64,000 bases of DNA, from NCBI GenBank assembly GCA_963576565.1, contig OY755047.1, forward strand, positions 35,121,851 to 35,185,850. Direction: 5' to 3'. This document shows positions 11,813-22,440 of this stretch, in pieces. A program made the translations under genes and the position numbers. A model generated the notes under the pieces. The model made no database searches and was not told where the DNA came from. It saw nothing but the letters and a program-made list of their open reading frames with translations. Within the stretch, counting starts at the first letter, position 1, and every line of letters begins with the position of its first letter. This stretch comes from Aspidapion aeneum (Eukaryota; Arthropoda; Insecta; Coleoptera; Brentidae).

Positions 11813-11836
11813 ATAAATAAGAACATTCGTACCTTC

Positions 11837-12304
11837 GTGCTTGCTTTCCTTTTATACCCTGAGGTACAACGTAAAAACGTGGAAATAGTAAATAGGAAAA
11901 TAATCCAATACGTGTCAAATTTAAGGCAATTTTTAACCAATATAAACTATGTGGATCTTTACAATAAGTTTAGATATTCTGAATATGCCCTAAAAAAGAT
12001 CTTCTTAAATAGCAAAGGTCTATCAAAAATGGCTATGTCTATTCATGCGGCTTTTAAATGTTTAAATCAGGCTGAATCATTTTCTTGTTTAAAACAAATA
12101 CCATTAAAAGAGCCCTTAGAATGCATTATGTTAAATGCTGAGGTCGTCAATGGTTCGGAAAATGCTAATCACGAGAATGGTCATCCTATTCTTGTTACTT
12201 GTAGTGAGAGTGATGATAATGAAGATCTTTTAGAACTTTCCTCACCAGAAAACAGTAACATTTTTTTAGAAGTTCCCCTGCCCAAAAACAACACGATAGA
12301 TTAG
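11837..12304 (+). pseudogene. CR1/L2-like LINE ORF1, C-terminal part
   Basis: An open frame of about 155 codons immediately upstream of, and overlapping by one base, the endonuclease frame. It is lysine/asparagine-rich at the start, then acidic (SESDDNEDLLEL) and serine-rich near the end. No zinc knuckle or esterase motif is visible. Position and spacing suggest the end of the element's ORF1, a nucleic-acid chaperone in this group. The frame opens with GTG rather than ATG at 11837, so it is an artificial start and the real 5' part is missing. Confidence 0.4.
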
Positions 12305-13256
12305 TGGCTTGCGTCTCTAAAATATCGGCTCTGGTGCTCAATATTCATTCTCTACGCAATAAAATTGATGAACTTTGTGTTTTTATTGAAAATAACCATA
12401 ATCCAAAATTTTTCTTACTGACTGAACACTGGTTAATCTCCGGGGAACCATGCAGCCTTCCATGTTATTTAAACATTTCACATTTTTGTCGAACTTTAAA
12501 TGCTGGTTATGGCGGCACAATGATATTAATTAGCGAGGAATTTTCACAAAAATTTTAAATCGAGTCGGTTGATAGTTATAATCATCTGTGTGTAGAGAAC
12601 GAGTTTGAATTATCACTTGTCTGCCACAGACCGATATGAAGGATCGATTCGAAAGATTTTTTTTGTGTTAGTGGACTGCAGCAGTTTTAAACCGTTACGG
12701 ACAAAACGGTCAGACTTTTGTGTTAGTGGACTGCAGCAGTTTTAAACCGTTACGGACAAAACGGTCAGACTTATCTGTGCCGTTCCAAACCGACGGATCA
12801 ACCTCTGTGTGTATAGCCAGCTAATGGCTGTTAACAATAAAAGAAAATATCTATATTTTATGTATTTATCGACCCCCTGAATCAAACACAACAAACTTTC
12901 TTATTAATCTGAAAACAATTTTGCTTGACTTACCTGCAAACAGTAAGATTGTTTTAACGGGAGATTTTAATATTGATTTTGATAGCAAGACAATTTCCTA
13001 TGGCCTGAGTATGTTTGTAAATTCTCCAACTAGAATATCAAATGAAACATCAACTAAAATAGACTATTTTTGTACGAACTTTAATCAAAATGATACTAGT
13101 TGTGACGTAGTCTCCACGGATCTCTCTGACCATGAAGCCTTGTTATCAAAATTTCCTATCAAACACCAAAATGAAAAAATACCACCTCAATACAAGCGAA
13201 TTTTCTCCAGAGGTAATTATCAATGTTTTAGAGAGAGATTGAGTGAGACTGACTAG
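12304..13256 (+). pseudogene. LINE endonuclease domain (AP-endonuclease type), broken
   Basis: The first block (12304-12558) reads LNIHSLRNKIDEL and LTEHWL, the N-terminal endonuclease motifs that hold the catalytic Asn and Glu. The second (12862-13256, in frame with the open frame from 12921) has YRPPESN, GDFNIDF, TRISNETSTKIDYF and STDLSDHEAL, which carry the catalytic Asp/Asn and the terminal SDH. A roughly 200-bp segment with a 55-bp exact tandem duplication breaks the frame between them. The domain nicks target DNA to prime reverse transcription. Stops and the insert make this copy non-functional. Confidence 0.75.
12661..12770. repeat. Exact 55-bp tandem duplication inside the endonuclease
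   Basis: Two adjacent identical 55-base units, 12661-12715 and 12716-12770, each running from TTTTGTGTTAGTGG to AAACGGTCAGAC. They lie in a segment of about 200 bp that is foreign to the endonuclease reading frame. Confidence 0.85.
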
Positions 13257-13997
13257 AGTAGAGTGTTTTGTTCTGATGGTCGCGTTGAGCATTTTCATTC
13301 TGTTTTACATAGCTTATTTAACAAATGTTTTCCATTACGTAGAATGAGAGCATAGTGATTTTTTAAGCACCTATTATAAAATTTATCGTAAAATATATAA
13401 AAAAACAATAAAATTGGCAAAACGTAAATTTTACGAAGCGAGAATGTTAAATGCAAAAAACAAAAGTAAAGAGGCTTGGGCAATAGTTAATGATTTACGA
13501 GAAAATAATAGTTAATTAAAGCAATCCGCAGATGTTGATTGTAATGTCTTAAACAGATTTTATTGCACTGTTGCAAAAAATCTGACAGATAATTTACAAT
13601 CAAATCTGGATCCCATGGATAATTTAAAAAACTCATATGTTGGTGAAACTTTTGTACTGTGAGCAAAATTATTTAAGAAAAGCCGGACCTGTCCCTCACC
13701 CCCTCCGATTTTCTTGATTTTTTGTGGGATCATTACCTACCTGGAGAATAGACAAAAGCCAAAATATTGGCTTTCAAAAAAATGTATTGGCTAGGATATA
13801 GCCTTTTTTCTGTTTTTCACAAATGTTTGGCATGATTTTGGGTATTTTCTATAATTCAGAAGTTTTTTGCAGTAAAATGTTGAAAATTGGTACATTGATG
13901 AAGAAGTGATCAGAGAACAAGAATGTGGTCAATAATTTGACCTAGTTGATAGTTGGTTGTTGGAGTAGGACAAACAAATTCATTTAACTGTTCAAAT

Positions 13998-14045
13998 GAT
14001 TGCAAACGTTTCGGTTTATTGTTTAAACCTTCATCAGTGCTAAAA
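13998..14045 (-). ncRNA. Hammerhead ribozyme-like motif, left arm
   Basis: On the minus strand: TAGCA, core CTGATGA, one extra A, stem II GGTTTA/TAAACC, GAA, the self-complementary ACGT as a minimal stem III, then T as the putative cleavage-site base, and TGC pairing back to GCA as stem I. This is the topology of a type I hammerhead with a very short stem III, which would favour dimeric folding. The additional base after CTGATGA departs from the canonical core, so activity is uncertain. Confidence 0.5.
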
Positions 14046-14792
14046 GTAGATAAAAGAACATGTAGTAAGATAGTTAATCAAAGCAAAAACTAAATTGATT
14101 GATTCATTCATAAAAATAATTGTTTAGAAGAAACATTTTAATAAAAAACTTTATATAGAAAAAATATTATTAAATCTTTTTAAAAATTATTATAAAAAAA
14201 AAGGTTAAAACATTTTTAAAATTATTTAGAAAAGAGAAAAACATTACGGGAAAACAGAAATGAAGCCCCACCTTTCACTTCCTAGCAGCTACATTCGTCA
14301 ATATAATTGTCTTTCAAATGCCAATATGTTATTTTATTGTTGATGCTTGTAATATCTGGAACAACGATTACCAATTAGTTAAAAATAATAAAGTAAAACA
14401 CAAAAAGAACAAATAAAAAAAAAATTAAAAAAAACTGTGTTTTACTTTATTATTTTTAACTAATTACTAATCGTTGTTCCAGATATTACAAGCATCAACG
14501 ATAAAATAACATATTGGCATTTGAAAGACAATTATATTGACGAATGTAGCTGCTAGGAAGTGAAAGGTGGGGCTTCTTTTCTGTTTTCCCGTAATATTTT
14601 TCTCTTTTCTAAATAATTTAAAAAATGTTTTAACCTTTTTTTCATAATAATTTTTAAAAAGATTTAATAATATTTTTTCTATATAAAGTTTTTTATTAAA
14701 ATGTTTCTTCTAAGCAATTATTTTTATGAATGAATCAATCAATTTAGTTTTTGCTTTGATTAACTATCTTACTACATGTTCTTTTATCTACT

Positions 14793-14840
14793 TTTAGCCC
14801 TGATGAAGGTTTAAACAATAAACCGAAATGTTTGCAATCA
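14793..14840 (+). ncRNA. Hammerhead ribozyme-like motif, right arm (weakened)
   Basis: This is the inverted partner of the motif at 13998-14045, on the plus strand. Core CTGATGA, stem II and GAA are kept. The base before the core is C instead of A (breaks the first stem I pair) and stem III reads ATGT instead of ACGT (loses self-complementarity). I infer that this arm is less likely to cleave. Confidence 0.45.
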
Positions 14841-15280
14841 TTTGAACAGTTACATGAATTTGTTTGTCCTACCCCAACAACCAACTATCAACTAAAAACA
14901 TTTGAGGACACTAATTAAGTTAATTTGACCTAGGACACATTTCCACAAAAATGGTGGCCAAAACCCCTAAAGTTTACAGAAAAATACCCATTTCTTGGAG
15001 AAACGTTGAAAAAAAAATTTTTTTTTAATTTTTTAAATGCGTCTTACACATAAACGAGCATTTATTCATATTTTTCGGATAAATCGTTTAGGAAATACAT
15101 TGTTTCAAAATTGGAAGCAATTTTTTTCTTCGCGGTAAAAATTGAGATTTTTGACCCAGTAAGACAATCTTCGACCAATTTTGTGTGAGCGACACAGGTA
15201 GCTACTTAAAAAATGCAAACCCGTCAAACGCACTGGGTGATTTAGCTATATTAGGCCAGTCATTAAAGCGAAAAAAAGAC

Positions 15281-16334
15281 CCCCAGCTTGCAAAAGGTGT
15301 TGTCGTCGCGATTTTGACATATGACATTGACATTGGAGACCTAAAAACAAATTTGAATTTTCGACCTTGTGGGGGGCCGCCCCCCCCCCCCGCCATCTTG
15401 GATTTAGTGTGCACAAACAGGGTTTTGTTTTAAATTACTTGGTTACTGTACGTTTAAGAAAAGAAAGTTTGAAGAAAAGTTGAAGACATTAAAATTTTCT
15501 ACAAAAACGCTTTTATACATTTTTTTGTTAGACGAATGATTTTTGAGTTATGACGCTAAACATTTCGACTCTACTTTGGATTTTGACCAATTTTTTTTAG
15601 TGACCTTTAACTTCAAAACTGCTTATTTTTGAGAAAATCTGTAATAACGTAAAATAAAGACCAACTAATAGCCTATAAAATACTATATCACTGAGTTCAT
15701 CTGGGTAGTACCCTTGCTGAGATACGAACCCTGAAGTGTTAGCAGTACACCCGTTTCCTATGTATTTCCATAGTATATGCAAAATAAACCGAAATTATTC
15801 AGTTTTATGTAATTTTCTAAAAAGGTAAGCATTTTACAGAAACTAATGAACTTTTTGTAGAAAATTAAATTATCTTTTAAACGATGTATCTAAGTGGGCC
15901 CAGTCCACGGTTAGCACTTAATTGGCATCCATAGGCCATTTTATAGACTATTAGTTGGTCTTTATTTTATGTTTTAACAGATTTTCCCAAAAATAAGCAG
16001 TTTTCAAGTTAAAGGCCACTAAATAAAAAATCTGTTTAAAATCCAAAAAGGCGGAGAAATGTTTAGCGTCATTACTCGAAAACCATTCGTCTGACAAAAA
16101 ACTTTACAATAGCGTTTTTGCAAGAAATTTTATTGTGTTCAACTTTTGTCTAAAACTTTATTTTCTAAAATGTGCAGGGACCAAGTAATTTAAAAAAAAT
16201 GTTTTGGTGCACACTAAATCCAAGACGGTGGGGGGGAACCGCGCCACCCAAGTCGAAAACTTAAATTTTCTTTTAGAACTCCAATGTGAACAACATAAAT
16301 TGTCAAAATCGTGACTACCACTTTTTGCAAGTGC
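15281..16334. mobile_element. Fold-back element, about 400-bp diverged arms
   Basis: The left arm (about 15281-15693) and the right arm (about 15935-16334) are inverted copies at roughly 75-80 percent by eye. Matching blocks include ACCAACTAATAG.CTATAAAAT near the inner edge, AAAATAAGCAGTTTT, GTTTAGCGTCAT, GTGCACACTAAATCCAAGA and TTGCAAAAAGTGGTAG at the outer edge. The loop of about 240 bp is non-coding. A C-tract at 15370-15385 and G-tract at 16228-16236 sit at equivalent places in the arms. Confidence 0.6.
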
Positions 16335-17231
16335 TATAGTAATTCCTCTACACAAATCTGGATCTCGTGACGACCCAGCTAACTTTAGGCCTATCTCTCT
16401 TTTAAATACATTATCAAAGATAATTGAAAAAACTGTCAAGGCCAGAATGATTGAATTTTTAAACAAGAACAAAATTTTAAGTACACAGCAATTTGGTTTT
16501 CAGAATACTAAAAGCACAAACGATGCACTGTTTTCCTTTCTGAAAAATCTCTATTTAAACTTAAATAACAAAGAATGTGCAGCAGCAGTCTTTTACGATT
16601 TTTCAAAGGCGTTCGATTGTGTTAACCATAATTTGCTTCTGAAAAAGATGGATGTGTACGGTTTTAGAGGAACATCACATAAATTCTTTAAATCCTATTT
16701 AACAAACAACATAAAGTTAAAAATGGTACAGGGGTTTCTTCAACATGTGACTTAAATACAGGTGTACCTCAGGGATCCGTTCTGGGGCCGATTTTATTTT
16801 TGTTGTACATTAATGACTTAAGTTTGGTTGATATTAAGGGTATTTTCACCTTATTTGCTGATGACACAACGATACTATGGCATCATAAAGATGAAACAAT
16901 TCTTAGAGGTATAGTGAAACAAGATATTGAAAAAATAAAGAATTGGTGTGACTCTAATTTTCTATGTTTTAGTATTAATAAAACAAAAGTTCTGTCTTTT
17001 AAATTTTCATTTGACAATTTAAATATAGCAGACCAAGCCACAACAGATAGTGAAAATACAAAATTTTTTGGCATGTTTATTGATAAAAAACTAAAGTTCT
17101 CGTCTCACATACCATATCTTAATAAAAAAATCTCTACAGGAGGCTACGCCGTACGAAAAACTTTTTCTGAACTTGGCAATAGTATGGCTAAAACAACTTA
17201 CTACGCCTTAGTCGAATCTGATTTAAGATAG
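16335..17231 (+). pseudogene. CR1/L2-like LINE reverse transcriptase
   Basis: RT motifs appear in order: PANFRPISLLNTLSKIIEK, QQFGFQNTKSTNDAL, AVFYDFSKAFDCVNHNLL (first catalytic Asp), GVPQGSVLGPILFLLYIND, FTLFADDTTIL (the FADD catalytic pair) and the thumb region with INKTK and KFFGMFIDKKLKFSSHI. The enzyme copies the element's RNA onto nicked target DNA. A frameshift separates the fingers/palm block (16447-16755) from the FADD block (16800-17231), and a stop follows at 17229-17231. The palm residues themselves are intact. It continues the endonuclease region upstream. Confidence 0.85.
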
Positions 17232-17773
17232 GGAATTGCATTTTGGGCTAACTGTAGCCAATACTTATTTAGATCCGTTTTACCATACAAAAAAGATGTA
17301 TTAGATACTTATGTGGGGCGAAACTTAGAGATCACTGTAGACCTTTATTTAAGAAAGAAAAACTATTAACGCTGACTTCTTTTTTTATACTTGACACAGT
17401 CTCTCTTATTTATAAAAAATATAAAAACTCTACTCATGAACACACGTATCAGACAAGAAATCACAACAATATCCCATTGCCTATTCCTAAGTATACATTG
17501 ACACAAAATTCTTTACTATATCGTAGTGTAAAAATATACAATAAGCTTCCAGATAACATTAAAGAAATGGATTCCTACTGGACATTTCGAGAAGCAGTTA
17601 AGGATATATTGGTCAGAGAGCATATTACAGTCTCAACGAATATTTTGATGATCAGTTTTAAAACTCTTGGGGGATACTATATTACAATATTTCTAAAATG
17701 CTTTACGTTTGTTGTGTTTGCTTTTGCTTTTGTTGTCTTTATTATTATTTATATATACCTGCTTAAATTGTAA
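17232..17773 (+). pseudogene. CR1/L2-like LINE C-terminal domain
   Basis: After a stop at 17229-17231 the LINE C-terminal region continues with stops. The last part is an open block (17477-17773) reading NSLLYRSVKIYNKLPDNIKEMDSYWTF, the conserved (Y)NKLP.. segment found near the end of CR1/Jockey-group ORF2 proteins. It then runs into a hydrophobic low-complexity tail that is probably 3' untranslated sequence. Confidence 0.65.
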
Positions 17774-18376
17774 ATTAAACATCTCACTGTGTTTTTGTTT
17801 TTTTTATGTTTAAATTTTAAATTAATGTATTTTTTTTTGTTGTTTGGTATTTTAACCTGAAAATTTCAATTTTTCTTGAGCGTATTGCAGTTTTTTAACC
17901 TTTTAACAAAGTAAGTTAATATTTAATAAATTGTTATTCTTAAATTATTATTCTTGTAACATGGTTTTATGTTTTAAACTTTTTGTTATTGGTTATTGTT
18001 TAAATATTTTTATTACTTTTAACCTTATTTTGAGAATTTTACATTTATTTGTGCTTTTAAAAAAATGTTTTGAATTTTTGTAGGTTTAATGTTTATTACA
18101 GCTTTGGGTGTATTAATATTTATTTATTTATGGCCAAAGCTGTGTGTGTATTATGTTTTTAGTCAGGAGTTTTTTTTTGATCTCTGTTCTTTTTTATTCA
18201 TTTTTGTTATATTATAATTGATATTTATTTTTATTATTTATGTTTTTTTTTTGCTCTGTCTTTAGTTATTTTGCTTTTTTGCCTGTATTTACTTCTAGTT
18301 TTTAAGTTTATTACCAGCTTTGTCAATGAAACTTCTGTTTTTTGATAATAAAGCATATTTTGACTTTGACTTTGAC
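17774..18376 (+). other. 3' untranslated region and tail of the CR1/L2-like LINE
   Basis: T-rich sequence ending with GCTTTGTCAATGAAAC, an AATAAAGC polyadenylation-like signal and a short (TTTGAC)n tail at 18357-18376. A related tail is found at 2417-2471 on the minus strand. Confidence 0.6.
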
Positions 18377-18409
18377 TAACATTCTTGTTTCAAAAACCAG
18401 CAGTACTCC

Positions 18410-19004
18410 GCCAACATGCTTGCATTTCACTTCCCTGAAGACCTCTTTTCCAACTTAGCGATGTCTTGATGAAACCGTTGCCCGTATTAATCCGACACTG
18501 CTCCTAAAATTTCAGGAAAGAACTCCAGATGCGAGTGAAGGAAGTGCACTTTAAGGGACATGTTACATCCCATGACCTTTTACGCTAAGAGCAATTCCTC
18601 GACCTGAGCGACATAATCATCACTTTTATAGTTACCAAAAAGTTCTTACACACCTTTTGGAATGCAAACCAAGCTCGTTTTTCTTTTTGATTCAGGTGTT
18701 TAATAAACGTCGAATCCTGAAAAAGTTGTCTAATCTGGGGCCCCACAAAAACACCTTCCTTAATTTTAGCCTCACTAAGACGAGGAAATTTAGTTTTCAA
18801 AAATATGAATGCGTCGCTTGTTTTGTCCTGTGCTTTTACAAACTGTTTGATCACTTCAAGTTTGATCTGCAAAAGCGGCAAGTAAATATTATTTTGCGGG
18901 ACTAGTAAGGATCGTTGGCGACATTTTTCTGACCGGGAGTAAATCTTTCTCGCAAAGGCAAGTTCCGTACAATGTAATGTTTGTCCCGTGCTCGGCTGTC
19001 CCAT
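18410..19004 (-). pseudogene. Degraded member of an unnamed multicopy arthropod ORF family
   Basis: The minus strand carries an open block (18585-19004) with LPLLQIKLEVIKQFVKA, FPRLSEAKIKEGVFVGPQIR and KEKRAWFAFQKVCKNFL. It continues in another frame as NMSLKVHFLHSHLEFFPE, then YGQRFHQDIAKLEKR and LAEYCWFLKQEC. I recognise this order (a KLG.(M/I)K.FVKA block, a GVF.GPQIR block, an HSHL..FPEN block and an RFHQDI...YCW block) from uncharacterised proteins that are highly repeated in arthropod genomes. The function is unknown; multiplicity suggests an association with mobile elements. This copy has at least two stops and a frameshift. The start at 19004 lies at an ATG but is not proven. Confidence 0.6.
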
Positions 19005-19049
19005 TCACAAATAAAGCAACAATATTTTATTTTTTTCTTATAGTTTCTG

Positions 19050-19218
19050 CATGAGCGTATACAAGGGGGGAGGGGGGCTTGGGGGCGAAAACCCCCTCCA
19101 AGAATCTAAAAATAGATTATGTTAAAACTATTTGTTTTCCTACTTTTTAATATGTTAATAAATAAAAGTGGAAAAAGTTTCCTAGCCCCTCCAAGGTGAT
19201 TTTTTCTATACGCCAGTG
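19050..19218. mobile_element. hAT-type MITE, CAGTGGCG family (copy 2)
   Basis: Ends CATGAGCGTATAC and CTATACGCCAGTG are inverted copies, with G-rich and C-rich subterminal stretches. GTTTCTG lies directly outside both ends (19043-19049 and 19219-19225), a 7-base exact match within an expected 8-bp hAT duplication. Non-coding interior of about 170 bp. Confidence 0.65.
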
Positions 19219-19680
19219 GTTTCTGTATATATACACTTTTATATACTAATTTGTTGCTTTATACTTTGCTGTAACGTTTATTACCATTACTGTTAAGCTG
19301 CTGGCAGGAAAATAATTAGAAAATGCAACATGGTAACGGTAAGATCGACAACGTCCATTTACCATTTATGCAAAACACCCCCCCCCCCCCAAAACAAATA
19401 GCTTACCACCTTGCTATAAATATTAATGTTTGAGAACTCTAAACTCTCCAGTCTCTTAGAAATAATGAGGCTAAAAAAATCCTTTCCGTCCCACCAAACT
19501 ATCGAAAAGCAGTAAAAATAGGTAGAGGGGTCTCCCCCGAAAATGGAGGGTAATGGGGAAAAACGGAGTTGATATTTGGATTCAGGAGGTCATTTTACAT
19601 AAGAATCAGCAAGAATGGTGTCAGGGCCGATTTTTATGCCGTCCAGTGTAATTAGACTAATTTTTTATATACCTTCAGGG
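19219..19680. other. Non-coding spacer between two MITEs
   Basis: No gene recognised. It includes a C-tract (about 19379-19390) and a segment around 19500-19600 that resembles part of the 11500-11530 region (ACTCCGTTTTTCC / GAGGGAGC-type words), too diverged to classify. Confidence 0.35.
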
Positions 19681-19856
19681 CAGTGGCGTATATAGAAAAA
19701 AGTTTCGGAGTGGGCCCGAGGCAGTTTGGGGGGGACCCCGAGACCCCATGAGGCCGTATTTTATGTTTGTATTCAGGAAATATGTGGAAAATATCTAAAA
19801 AAATCTTAGCTTCGGGGGGGCCCGGGCCCCCTCCCCCCCCCTTATATACGCCACTG
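19681..19856. mobile_element. hAT-type MITE, CAGTGGCG family (copy 3)
   Basis: The termini CAGTGGCGTATATA and TATATACGCCACTG are perfect inverted repeats. CTTCAGGG flanks the element exactly on both sides (19673-19680 and 19857-19864), an 8-bp target duplication diagnostic of hAT-superfamily transposition. The interior is closely similar to copy 4 at 56821, sharing TTTTATGTTTGTATTCA and ATATGTGGAAAATATC. Confidence 0.85.
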
Positions 19857-20239
19857 CTTCAGGGTGTTTTAGAATCTAAGTTGAGTTTGTGTCATATGTC
19901 TTTGCAAAGACCCTCGAACACGTCGATTTTGTTTGCAAGGGGTATACTTTACCTTTACATTTAATATAACGAAAGTGGATCTAGTGATACCTTGTGTTAA
20001 AGATCTCTGGAATATCTTTACAACCGTGTAAAAATTTTGAAAATCTATTGATTGCATAATATAGAATTCTGAATTTTTGCAAAAATTTCCAAAGCAAGTT
20101 GTCACTCGATCGAATGTCGTTAAGTAAAACTTAACCTTAATCTTTCCGTAACCTAAATTCAAAACGTCAGTGCGATACATATAGTTTTGTTGATACAGTG
20201 AATTTTTAAGTTAACCAAATAGCTGCAGTGCTTGCTATA

Positions 20240-20312
20240 TGACTGGACCGACCGCGCGTAAGCTGCGCGCGGTGCTTTTCTTGTGGGTTCGAACCCCACC
20301 TCGGCATATATT
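20240..20312 (+). repeat. tRNA-like (SINE head) segment
   Basis: A perfect T-arm/box B, GTGGGTTCGAACCCCAC, is preceded by a GC-rich hairpin (ACCGCGCG...GCGCGCGGT) and followed by CTCGGCA. The 5' acceptor strand that should pair with the 3' end is missing, so this is not a functional tRNA gene; a tRNA-derived SINE fragment is more likely. Confidence 0.45.
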
Positions 20313-20437
20313 GTTTTTGTTACGTCCCAACAAGGCATATCTCAGCAAAAATTTGGTTAAAAAAACTGTGCGATTGATCCCAGCTATGGATGGAAAGTCC
20401 CAGTAAAAAAAAAGTTACCTAACCAATCAGTAGAAAG

Positions 20438-21699
<1,262 letters not shown>

Positions 21700-21763
21700 G
21701 GTCTTTTAAAGCTATCTACTGTGTTATTCCAGCTGTATATGAAAATCTTTTAAGACCCTCGTA

Positions 21764-22079
21764 GGTAAAACCAAAAGTCAAATTCCAGCCCGGCTGGCTG
21801 CTAGATCGTACTGATTAATTAAATATTTAGTTTTTGTGGATCAAAAAGATTGAATATCAACTTCAAAGTTTGTTAATCTACCTTAATTATTTTAAAGAAC
21901 AACGCCGGTTCTTCTTCAGAAAACAACGTATGTGACAAAATAATAAAAAGGCCAAAAACATAAAGCGAAATGCTCTCTATGTCGCATAGTAACATCATCA
22001 ATGGAAAATGTTGGCATTAGTCAGGTATTACACTACTAAATATCTTGAAATATAATTATAATAAAATAGATGGATGGGT
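21764..22079. other. Non-coding, nothing recognised
   Basis: Short spacer with no identifiable feature between the mariner end and the Jockey RT fragment. Confidence 0.4.
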
Positions 22080-22440
22080 CTTATAAGAGTGGGAGTATCA
22101 CAGGAAATCGCGCTGGGTTCTTTTCTTTATCTTTTATTTACCTGCGATATTTCAAGTGGGAAAAACTAACGAGGAATTTTCAGTGAAACTACAAAAACCT
22201 TTAAAACCAAATTCACACGGGGACAGATTTATGATAGAGTATTAAGTGCAACAAAATCAATTCTTGTTGACTTAAATAATCCCATTAACCATATTAAGAA
22301 AACATCGATCTGGTGCTTGATACAAAGTTACACTGGAAAGTACGCTTAAAAAACTGAACTTAAGCTGAAATATAGTTAAAAATGTTTTAGCATGTGTGTG
22401 GCTCTGTGGCGACGAATCGGGTCCAGCGGGCCAGTTTGTC
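22080..22440 (+). pseudogene. Jockey-type reverse transcriptase fragment
   Basis: The plus strand gives GVSQEIALGSFLYLLFTCDI, a decayed GVPQGSVLGP..YLL(F/Y)T.DIP motif. Downstream, TKSILVDLNNPINHIK and LVLDTKLHWKVRLKN correspond to the TKSIHVDF and LGISLDAKLRWKAHVK segments of the intact Jockey RT at 29712-31214. The FADD block between them is lost or unreadable. It is an old, frameshifted fragment of the same clade as the 29-41 kb element, in opposite orientation. Confidence 0.65.

Larger units (their letters stand above)
13946..14931. mobile_element. Inverted dimer of a Penelope-type terminal segment, 12-bp target duplication
   Basis: Two arms of about 440 bp, centred near 14418, are inverted copies at well over 90 percent identity by eye. 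They are separated by a short A-rich spacer. AATTTGACCTAG flanks the structure exactly (13934-13945 and 14932-14943), so it inserted as one unit. Each arm contains a hammerhead-ribozyme-like motif, the arrangement described for the terminal repeats (pLTRs) of Penelope-like elements. No protein is encoded. The parent element may be a PLE or a small hammerhead-bearing retroelement; the sequence alone does not decide. Confidence 0.7.
13665..16334. mobile_element. Composite insertion splitting the CR1/L2-like LINE
   Basis: Between the last endonuclease/linker sequence and the first RT block (AIVIPLHKSGSRDD, starting near 16335) lie about 2.7 kb of unrelated sequence. It holds an inverted dimer with its own 12-bp target duplication (13946-14931) and a fold-back element (15281-16334). 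The remaining 13665-13933 and 14944-15280 are unclassified. No target duplication is visible for the outer insertion and the LINE has lost about 120 codons at the junction, so a deletion accompanied it. Confidence 0.55.
11821..18376 (+). mobile_element. CR1/L2-like LINE, degenerate, split by a composite insertion
   Basis: A single plus-strand LINE can be followed from the end of ORF1 (11837) through an apurinic-type endonuclease (12304-13256), an interruption (about 13665-16334), the reverse transcriptase (16335-17231) and a C-terminal domain (17477-17773). An AT-rich 3' untranslated region follows and ends in AATAAAGC and TTTGAC repeats (18357-18376). The short tandem-repeat tail instead of poly(A) is what points to the CR1/L2 group. 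The linker and first RT block between 13660 and 16335 are lost. The 5' end directly abuts a hAT MITE. Confidence 0.75.

Noticed and set aside
16158..16472. Minus-strand 104-codon frame
   Set aside because: It lies across the fold-back arm and antisense to the LINE RT, whose motifs are clear on the plus strand.
20240..20312. Candidate functional tRNA gene with perfect B box
   Set aside because: No 5' acceptor strand pairs with the 3' end and the D arm is not formed; a tRNA-derived repeat is more likely.
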